Assembly: GCA_020437395.1 (NCBI GenBank)
Contig: JAGQWJ010000030.1
Span: 1-33,023 of the forward strand
Length of the DNA: 33,023 nt
Origin: Ignavibacteriota bacterium
GTDB lineage: Bacteria; Bacteroidota; Ignavibacteria; Kapaibacteriales; UBA2268
Direction: 5' to 3'
Part shown: positions 27,764 to 33,023 of the stretch, piece after piece
Layout of the letters: each line of letters starts with the position of its first letter
Position numbering within the stretch: position 1 is the stretch's first letter
Program-made: the position numbers and the translations under genes
Notes under the pieces: model-generated
Told to the model about the DNA's origin: nothing
What the model saw: the letters and a program-made list of their open reading frames with translations, nothing else
The model's database searches: none

Positions 27764-28255
27764 ATGAAAAATACTGAATCAAATGGTTTAATTTTAATTG
27801 TAGATGATAATGTCATGAATACCCAACAAATAAAAGATATGTTGGATATTCATGGCTTTCATTCTATAACTGCAGAGTCTGCATCTGAAGGATTAGAGAT
27901 TGTTAGGACAATTAAACCTGAACTAATTTTACTTGATATTGTTATGCCTGAAATTAATGGTTTTTCTTTCTGTGAAACTGTTAAAAGCAATCAACAATAT
28001 AGTGATATTCCTATAATCTTTATGACAGCTCAAACTAAATCTGATACGATTGATAGAGCATATAAAGCAGGAGCAAACGATTTTATCAAGAAACCAGTTA
28101 AACCAAACGAACTTGCATCAAGAATTAAAATCCAAATGCGAAATGCAATCGAAGAAAAAAATAGAAAACAAGAAATTGATGATATGCGTAAGCAATTAAT
28201 TACTTTACGTGAAGAGTTACACAAAGAAAAAAATAAGAATAATTCTCAGAATTAA
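27764..28255 (+). CDS. Stand-alone response regulator (receiver domain plus coiled coil)
   Basis: This 163-residue protein is a CheY-like receiver (about 8-127) with the acidic pair Asp14-Asp15 (LIVDDN), phospho-acceptor Asp58 (LLDIVMPE), Thr88 (FMTAQ) and Lys110 (FIKKPV). After it comes a 35-residue charged helix, probably a coiled coil (about 128-160), instead of a DNA-binding or enzymatic output domain. It would act through protein contacts. No histidine kinase is nearby. It sits 28 bases after carB, and the GNAT gene begins immediately after its stop, so these two are co-transcribed and perhaps read through from carAB. Output and partner kinase are unknown. Confidence 0.93.
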   Translation: MKNTESNGLILIVDDNVMNTQQIKDMLDIHGFHSITAESASEGLEIVRTIKPELILLDIVMPEINGFSFCETVKSNQQYSDIPIIFMTAQTKSDTIDRAYKAGANDFIKKPVKPNELASRIKIQMRNAIEEKNRKQEIDDMRKQLITLREELHKEKNKNNSQN

Positions 28256-28753
28256 ATGATAATTAAAGCTTCACAACATCATTTACCTCAAATTCTAATA
28301 TTAAATTCAAAAATTATAAACTTTATGCAATTGATGGGATTTTCACATTGGAATGAGAAATACCCTAATGAAGTAATTTATCGAAGAGATATAATGCGTA
28401 ACTCACAATACGTATATCTTATAGATGAGAAAGTTAAAGGAATTGTTTCATTTGACGTTCAACATCATGAGAATTTTAATTCAATAAATTGGGATTCGGA
28501 GAATAAGACTTCATATTTTGTTCATAGACTAGCTGTCGATCCAGAATTTCAAGGTCAAGGAATTGCAAATCAATTAATGGATTACGCAGAAAGTTTTGCT
28601 AAATCTAAGAAAATTGATTCAATTAGATTGGGTGCTTTTAAAAAATACTCTGAGGTAGTTCGTTTCTATAGTAAAAGAGGCTATACTATAAGAGGAGAAG
28701 TTTTATTTGATGTTAGTGAAACACCATTTTTAGGAATGGAAAAAAAGCTTTAG
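28256..28753 (+). CDS. GNAT-family N-acetyltransferase
   Basis: This 165-residue protein has a GNAT fold. The acetyl-CoA pyrophosphate loop is motif A, VHRLAVDPEFQGQGIANQLM (about 90-109, Q-G-Q-G-I-A). It is preceded by the strand carrying YLIDEKVKGIVSF and followed by SIRLGAFKKYSEVVRFYSKRGY (motif B, with the usual Tyr in FYxxxGY). The substrate is unknown; small amines, amino acids or protein N-termini are all possible. Its ATG directly abuts the stop of the receiver gene (TAAATG). At its 3' end its stop codon is interleaved with that of the convergent recO gene, leaving no room for a terminator. Confidence 0.92.
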   Translation: MIIKASQHHLPQILILNSKIINFMQLMGFSHWNEKYPNEVIYRRDIMRNSQYVYLIDEKVKGIVSFDVQHHENFNSINWDSENKTSYFVHRLAVDPEFQGQGIANQLMDYAESFAKSKKIDSIRLGAFKKYSEVVRFYSKRGYTIRGEVLFDVSETPFLGMEKKL

Positions 28754-29487
28754 TCCCTTATTAAATTAAAAGATTTGTATGTAAACCTGCTTTCGTTGTG
28801 GAAAGTAAAATAATTTTCAAAAAAACTAACAAATTTATTTAAAATTTTACTTTCGACTTTAATATTCAAATTTCTTGAGATTATTTCTTTTAATATTTTT
28901 AATTCAGAAATTTTAAATTTAATCTTTCTTTCTGCTTTCGAATCATTGTCATTATAAATTTTGCAATTACTTATATCTAGAAATACTTCATTATCGTCAG
29001 AATAATCAACTTTATCTTTGTTCTTCCATCTCAAGTCAATAGCATGACCTATTGAATTCGCAAGAATAATTTGCGAATAAACAAACATAGCTGGAGTAAA
29101 AATATAATTGGAACATGAAATATCAAATAATTTCATTAGTTCATCAAATAAAAATTCATCAGGGTTATCATCTTTTTCTAAATGGAAAATGGATTCACAT
29201 AGCATAAGACAAAAAACTTTATCAGTAAAAGATAACCTTTCAATATACGTCTTATGTATCAGTTCTGAATAAGTTAAGTTGTGCAAGTCTTTGTTAGATT
29301 TCTTGTAATATTTTAATTCAACTATTGAACCAAGTTCAAGAGATGCTCCGAATTTACTTTTAGTTCTTCGAGCTCCCTTTGCAACTAATGTTTGTTTCCC
29401 AAATTCTCTTGTATAAGAATAAATAATTTTACTTGATTCTAAGTAATTCATTGTACGAAGGATAATGGCATTTGTGGAAACATTCAT
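28750..29487 (-). CDS. recO: DNA repair protein RecO
   Basis: The protein has 245 residues. The N-terminal OB-fold (about 1-80) carries the RecO pattern: AIILRTMNYLESSKIIYSYT, then FGKQTLVAKGARRTKSKFG and LELGSIVELKYY. The rest is the helical domain. In RecFOR recombination RecO displaces SSB and helps RecA load on gapped DNA. The C4 zinc-binding motif found in many RecO proteins is not present: the corresponding region (about 165-190) has an isolated Cys only. The long Lys/Asn-rich C-terminus is otherwise usual for AT-rich genomes. It converges on the GNAT gene with a four-base overlap and faces away from tRNA-Asn. Confidence 0.92.
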   Translation of the reverse strand: MNVSTNAIILRTMNYLESSKIIYSYTREFGKQTLVAKGARRTKSKFGASLELGSIVELKYYKKSNKDLHNLTYSELIHKTYIERLSFTDKVFCLMLCESIFHLEKDDNPDEFLFDELMKLFDISCSNYIFTPAMFVYSQIILANSIGHAIDLRWKNKDKVDYSDDNEVFLDISNCKIYNDNDSKAERKIKFKISELKILKEIISRNLNIKVESKILNKFVSFFENYFTFHNESRFTYKSFNLIRD

Positions 29488-29518
29488 TGAAATAATTTAA
29501 AAATAATTTAAAAATTGT

Positions 29519-29549
29519 TTTGCAAGTTAAGGAAAAGTCCTTAAGTTTG
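29519..29549 (+). promoter_or_regulatory. Bacteroidota-type promoter of tRNA-Asn with palindromic spacer
   Basis: TTTG (29519-29522), 19-base spacer, TAAGTTTG (29542-29549); exact consensus, 13 bases before the tRNA. The spacer holds an inverted repeat TTAAGGA-AAAG-TCCTTAA (29527-29544) whose right arm overlaps the first bases of the -7 box. Confidence 0.82.
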
Positions 29550-29562
29550 TAACTGAAATTAT

Positions 29563-29636
29563 TCCTGAATAGCTCAGCTGGTTAGAGCATCTGACTGTTA
29601 ATCAGAGGGTCCGGGGTTCAAGTCCCTGTTCAGGAG
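29563..29636 (+). tRNA. tRNA-Asn (anticodon GTT)
   Basis: Cloverleaf with acceptor TCCTGAA/TTCAGGA, a TAGCTCAG D-arm, anticodon stem TCTGA/TCAGA with loop CTGTTAA (GTT) and the GTTCAAGTC T-arm. G73 is the discriminator usual for Asn. The genome continues CAT, so CCA is not encoded. It has its own promoter and terminator. Confidence 0.97.
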
Positions 29637-29646
29637 CATAATCAAG

Positions 29647-29680
29647 AAAGCCGATTACTTCAATAGTAATCGGCTTTTTT
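29647..29680 (+). terminator. Intrinsic terminator of tRNA-Asn
   Basis: AAAGCCGATTACT pairs with AGTAATCGGCTTT around a five-base loop and continues into a T6 run, 11 bases after the tRNA. Confidence 0.93.
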
Positions 29681-29793
29681 GTTTTCTAATTACTCTAGCA
29701 ACTCTCATGAATTTGATTTTTCACACATAGGCACAATTTTTTTTATTCTCAAATGTTTTAGTTTATATAATATTCACTATTGAGATTTTTGTT

Positions 29794-31263
29794 ATAAAAA
29801 AGAAAATAATTGTAATAGGGGCTGGAATTTCAGGATTATCTGCATCAGCATTTTTAGGTAAATATGGCTATGATGTAACTATACTTGAAAAAAATAGCCA
29901 TACTGGAGGGCGAATTAGAACTCACGAAGAAAGTGGTTTCACTTTTGATTTGGGTCCTAGTTGGTATTGGATGCCAGATGTATTCGAAAAGTTTTATAAT
30001 GAATTTGGATATACAACGAAAGATTTCTATAATTTGAAACGTATTGACCCCTCATATAAAATATTTTGGGAAGATAATACAAGTTCAAATATTCCTGCTG
30101 ATTTTGAAAAATTGAAATTATTATTCGAATCTGAAGAAAAAGGAAGCGGAGAAATGCTTGAATTATATCTTAAAGATGCAGAGATAAAATATAAAATTGG
30201 AATGGGGGAGTTTGTTGAACGACCTTCTTTAAGTATATTAGAATATCTTGAACCTAAGCTAATAACTAACAGTTTTAAATTAGATTTGTTAAAATCTATT
30301 TCTGATTCAATTAAAAAGAAATTTAAAAATGATAAACTAAGAAAAATTTTAGAATTTCCTGTACTCTTTTTAGGAGCAAAACCTTCTAAAACCCCTGCTT
30401 TATATAGTATGATGAACTATGCAGATATTCAGCTTGGTACTTGGTACCCTATAGGAGGAATGTATGAGATTGCGAATGCTTTCACAAGAGTTGCATCGGA
30501 ACAAAATGTTAATATAGAAGTTGATCAATCTGTCAAAAGTGTTCAAATAGAAAATAATAAAATAACTAAAGTTTACACCTACAACAAAGAATATGAAGCT
30601 GATGCCATAGTTAACTGTTCGGATTATAATTACTTTGATCAAAATATTCTATTTAAAGATTACAGCGAATACGATAATAAGTACTGGAATACTCGTGTAT
30701 TAGCCCCCACTTGTTTGTTGTTTTATCTAGGTGTAAGTAAGAAAATAAATAATATTGAACATCATAATCTGTTCTTTGATTCAGACTTCGACGTTCATTC
30801 ATCAGAGATTTATGATACTCATACATGGCCGAAAGAACCACTATTTTACCTTTCTGCAACTTCGAAAACTGATAATACAGCTCCTGATGGACACGAAAAT
30901 TTGTTTATATTGATACCATTATCAACAAAATTAGTAGAAACAGAAGCAGTGATAGATGACTATTATAATATGGTTTTGGATAGAATTGAAACAAAAACGG
31001 GCGAAAATATCAGAAATAATATTGTCTATAAAAAAGTATTTTCTCGAAAGGATTTTATTAATGATTATAATTCTTTTCAAGGTAATGCCTATGGTCTAGC
31101 AAATACTCTAATGCAAACAGGTTTTCTAAAACCCAAAATGAAAAGTTCAAAATTATCAAATCTATATCATGCTGGTCAATTAACAGTACCAGGACCAGGA
31201 CTTCCACCATCTATACTCTCTGGTAAAATTGCTGCGAATTTATTACATAAGGAGCTAGAATGA
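29794..31263 (+). CDS. crtI: Phytoene desaturase (CrtI family) with no canonical start codon
   Basis: From the ATA at 29794 the frame encodes 489 residues. The FAD-binding motif is IIVIGAGISGLSA (about 5-17), followed by LEKNSHTGGRIRTH, the family stretch DLGPSWYWMPDVFEKF and the C-terminal NLYHAGQLTVPGPGLPPSIL. It desaturates phytoene stepwise to lycopene (or neurosporene) at the membrane, using FAD. The first TTG or ATG lies at 29950 or later and would delete the FAD motif. Upstream, in frame back to a TAG at 29728, there is no ATG, GTG, TTG or CTG, only ATT and ATA. Homologues commonly begin MKKK, which matches ATA-AAA-AAG-AAA, so ATA at 29794 is the likely start site, or an ATG lost by mutation or sequencing error. 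crtB overlaps its stop (ATGA). Confidence 0.88.
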   Translation: MKKKIIVIGAGISGLSASAFLGKYGYDVTILEKNSHTGGRIRTHEESGFTFDLGPSWYWMPDVFEKFYNEFGYTTKDFYNLKRIDPSYKIFWEDNTSSNIPADFEKLKLLFESEEKGSGEMLELYLKDAEIKYKIGMGEFVERPSLSILEYLEPKLITNSFKLDLLKSISDSIKKKFKNDKLRKILEFPVLFLGAKPSKTPALYSMMNYADIQLGTWYPIGGMYEIANAFTRVASEQNVNIEVDQSVKSVQIENNKITKVYTYNKEYEADAIVNCSDYNYFDQNILFKDYSEYDNKYWNTRVLAPTCLLFYLGVSKKINNIEHHNLFFDSDFDVHSSEIYDTHTWPKEPLFYLSATSKTDNTAPDGHENLFILIPLSTKLVETEAVIDDYYNMVLDRIETKTGENIRNNIVYKKVFSRKDFINDYNSFQGNAYGLANTLMQTGFLKPKMKSSKLSNLYHAGQLTVPGPGLPPSILSGKIAANLLHKELE

Positions 31264-32096
31264 ATGAAATTTATTTAAATGTTTGCCTAAAAGCAAGTAA
31301 GATAGTTACAACAAAATATTCTACTTCTTTTTCTATTGGCATCTTGTTGTTAGATAAAGAAATAAGAGACCATATTTACTCAATTTATGGTTTTGTAAGA
31401 CTTGCAGATGAAATAGTAGATTCATTCCATAGTTATAATCAAGAATATTTATTAGATAAATTTGAATCAGACACTTACGAAGCAATAAAAAATGGAATTA
31501 GTTTGAATCCAATTTTGAATAGTTTTCAGAGAACAGTGAACGAATATGATTTAGACCATAAGCATATAGATGCATTTTTTCAAAGTATGAGAATGGATTT
31601 GCTTAAAACAAGCTATAATGAGGAAAATTTTGAAAATTATATTTATGGATCTGCCCAAGTTGTTGGATTAATGTGTTTGAGAATATATGTTAATGGCGAT
31701 AAAAACCTATATGATGAACTAAGACCTCATGCAATAAGTTTAGGTTCTGCATTTCAAAAAGTAAATTTTATTAGAGATCTTAAAGATGATATGGTGGATT
31801 TAGGTCGCTCATATTTTCCAAATGTCGAAATAAATAATTTAGATGAAAAAACTAAGAAACAGATTGAAGATGATATTCAAAATGACTTTGATGATGCTTT
31901 AATTGGAATCTCTAAATTACCGATTAACGCTAGATATGGGGTCTATACTGCCTATTTATATTATCAAGTTCTTCTAAAAAAGATTAAATCTGTTAATTCG
32001 GGAAGTTTAATGAAAAAACGGATCCGTGTTAATAATTTTCATAAATTATTATTATTACCAAAAGCAAAATTTAATATACTTATCAATAGATTATAA
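31260..32096 (+). CDS. crtB: Phytoene synthase
   Basis: This 278-residue member of the trans-isoprenyl (squalene/phytoene synthase) family has both aspartate-rich motifs that bind Mg-diphosphate: DEIVD at 50-54 (in YGFVRLADEIVDSF) and DLKDD at 173-177 (in FIRDLKDDMVDLGRSYFP). Family residues TKYSTSFSIG near 18-27 begin the first helix. It condenses two geranylgeranyl diphosphates to phytoene, the first committed carotenoid step, and so supplies CrtI. The ATG overlaps the crtI stop by four bases (ATGA). crtZ follows after one base (TAAT then ATG). It is slightly shorter than typical proteobacterial CrtB. Confidence 0.95.
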   Translation: MNEIYLNVCLKASKIVTTKYSTSFSIGILLLDKEIRDHIYSIYGFVRLADEIVDSFHSYNQEYLLDKFESDTYEAIKNGISLNPILNSFQRTVNEYDLDHKHIDAFFQSMRMDLLKTSYNEENFENYIYGSAQVVGLMCLRIYVNGDKNLYDELRPHAISLGSAFQKVNFIRDLKDDMVDLGRSYFPNVEINNLDEKTKKQIEDDIQNDFDDALIGISKLPINARYGVYTAYLYYQVLLKKIKSVNSGSLMKKRIRVNNFHKLLLLPKAKFNILINRL

Positions 32097-32097
32097 T

Positions 32098-32541
32098 ATG
32101 AACATACTTTTATCATTATCAATTATCGTTGTGACTTTCATTATTATGGAATTTGTTGCATGGTTTACACATAAATATATCATGCATGGCTTTCTATGGG
32201 TCTTACATAAAGATCATCACCAAAAAGAGCCAGGTTTTTTTGAAAAAAATGATGCCTTCTTTGTGATTTTTGCAGTTCCAAGCATAACATTATTCGCATT
32301 TGGAGCTGAGTATTCTTCCTATCTATTAATATCTATTGGATTGGGAATATTACTGTATGGAATTGCATACTTTTTTGTTCATGAGGTATTTATACATAAG
32401 CGATTAAAATGGTTTAAAAAATCAAATTCAAGATATCTTACTATACTTAGAAAAGCCCATTACTCTCATCATAAACATTTGGACAAAGAAGATGGTGAAT
32501 CATTTGGAATGTTATTTGTAAATTTTAAAAAGTATAAATAA
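32098..32541 (+). CDS. crtZ: Beta-carotene hydroxylase (CrtZ-like, fatty acid hydroxylase superfamily)
   Basis: I start this 147-residue membrane protein at the ATG at 32098, directly after the crtB stop. An upstream in-frame ATG lies inside crtB and gives an implausible N-terminus. About three or four hydrophobic segments surround the di-iron histidine boxes: HKYIMHGFLWVLHKDHH (HxxxxH and HxxHH type), HEVFIHKRLKW, and HYSHHKHLDKEDGESFG near the C-terminus. CrtZ uses oxygen to hydroxylate carotenoid beta-rings at C3, giving zeaxanthin. A beta-ring requires a lycopene cyclase, and none is encoded in the window. A terminator follows immediately, so the visible operon is crtI-crtB-crtZ. Confidence 0.93.
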   Translation: MNILLSLSIIVVTFIIMEFVAWFTHKYIMHGFLWVLHKDHHQKEPGFFEKNDAFFVIFAVPSITLFAFGAEYSSYLLISIGLGILLYGIAYFFVHEVFIHKRLKWFKKSNSRYLTILRKAHYSHHKHLDKEDGESFGMLFVNFKKYK

Positions 32542-32580
32542 AAAAAAAGACTACTTATTAAAAGTAGTCTTTAAATTTTT
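32541..32580. terminator. Bidirectional intrinsic terminator after crtZ
   Basis: AAAGACTACT (32546-32555) pairs with AGTAGTCTTT (32563-32572), flanked by A8 and T-rich runs, so it can act on both strands for crtZ and the convergent small gene. Confidence 0.85.
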
Positions 32581-32598
32581 TTTAATCAATGCAAATTA

Positions 32599-32925
32599 TC
32601 ATTTTCCACCATCGCCATTATCACCATTACCACCTTTGCTGCCTTCTCCAGTAGTGTCTCTTCTAATATCTTCATCAAATGGATCAATCCAAGAATCATC
32701 TGAGTGATCAACTGGTTCTTTTTCCCAATAAGCTGGCAAAAGGACTCCACCGTCTTCAGGCGAATAAGAGTTATAAAAATCAGCTGCTTCCACTCTGTGA
32801 TTTTCAATCACATACTCTACTTGAGTTCTGTTCTCTAATGCTATATCATATATTGCTTCTTCTGTATAATAGTTACCAGGTACTAAAAGAGCAAGATACC
32901 AAACGACTGCTAATAATATTTCCAT
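32599..32925 (-). CDS. Small acidic protein with hydrophobic N-terminus, unknown function
   Basis: This 108-residue protein is not recognised. Residues 2-17 (EILLAVVWYLALLVPG) form a membrane anchor or uncleaved signal. The mature part is strongly acidic, and the last 15 residues are a Gly/Asp/Lys-rich low-complexity tail. A 73-residue frame overlaps it in another phase but has no sensible features; the hydrophobic N-terminus plus acidic body of this frame look like real coding. It ends next to the bidirectional terminator. No promoter with the usual boxes is seen in the 98 bases between its start and the window edge, where I find nothing else. Confidence 0.6.
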   Translation of the reverse strand: MEILLAVVWYLALLVPGNYYTEEAIYDIALENRTQVEYVIENHRVEAADFYNSYSPEDGGVLLPAYWEKEPVDHSDDSWIDPFDEDIRRDTTGEGSKGGNGDNGDGGK

Positions 32926-33023
32926 TTAATTCACCTATAATTTATAATATTTAATAATTTCTTGTTAACTTTAGTTTAGTTCAAACGAAATTTATGCCAA
33001 ATAAAATAAATAATTTTTTGAAA

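Noticed and set aside
29950..31263. crtI starting at the TTG at 29950.
   Set aside because: This would remove the whole FAD-binding Rossmann motif, which is present in frame upstream and required by the family.
32026..32097. Upstream ATG for crtZ inside crtB.
   Set aside because: It encodes a polar, Tyr-rich extension out of phase with crtB, whereas the ATG at 32098 directly follows the crtB stop and starts the first membrane helix.
1..33023. CRISPR array, prophage, transposase, toxin-antitoxin or restriction system.
   Set aside because: No regularly spaced repeats, no transposase or integrase motifs, and no paired small genes of those kinds were found on either strand.

Overview
The window is AT-rich bacterial chromosome (roughly 30% GC by eye) that looks like Bacteroidota or a close relative in the FCB group. 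Four lines of sequence evidence support this. (1) Four large secreted proteins end in type IX secretion (T9SS, Por) sorting domains. (2) Promoters of the Bacteroidota housekeeping form, TTTG-N19/20-TAnnTTTG, sit at the expected place upstream of three tRNA units and one T9SS cargo gene. (3) Two lipoproteins carry CGSDDE just after the lipidated cysteine, like Bacteroidota surface-export signals. (4) Shine-Dalgarno sequences are scarce, and four operon junctions use a one-base stop/start overlap (TAATG). The genus cannot be fixed from the sequence alone.

Layout. 1-1.5 kb: a GC-rich edge, then two lipoproteins whose signal-peptide coding DNA is nearly identical while the mature parts differ. 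1.5-3.2 kb: a tRNA-Val/tRNA-Leu unit and a coupled mrp/NifU-like pair that contains no cysteine at all. 3.4-9.1 kb: a T9SS BNR-type protein, a group II PLP amino-acid decarboxylase, tRNA-Asp and a T9SS subtilisin. 9.1-12.5 kb: an operon of SDR oxidoreductase, LOG-family protein and TlpA-like thioredoxin. 12.6-15.1 kb: a T9SS BNR-type gene interrupted by a stop at codon 41. 15.2-20.5 kb: tRNA-Met and, on the minus strand, uvrA, etfB, etfA and a bifunctional-nuclease gene. 20.6-23.2 kb: an MFS transporter and a T9SS propeller protein. 23.3-28.8 kb: a probable attenuator leader, carA, carB, a stand-alone response regulator and a GNAT acetyltransferase, converging on recO. 29.5-32.5 kb: tRNA-Asn with a clear promoter and terminator, then a carotenoid operon crtI-crtB-crtZ. 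The window closes with a small acidic membrane-anchored or secreted protein.

Most of the content is housekeeping (carbamoyl phosphate synthesis, nucleotide excision repair, RecFOR recombination, electron transfer, tRNAs) mixed with envelope and secreted functions (T9SS cargo, lipoproteins, TlpA-like protein, carotenoids). I see no CRISPR array, phage, insertion sequence or defence island. The observations most worth checking are the cysteine-free Mrp/NifU pair, the carAB leader RNA, crtI lacking any canonical start codon before its FAD-binding motif, the nonsense codon in a T9SS gene, and the shared signal-peptide cassette.
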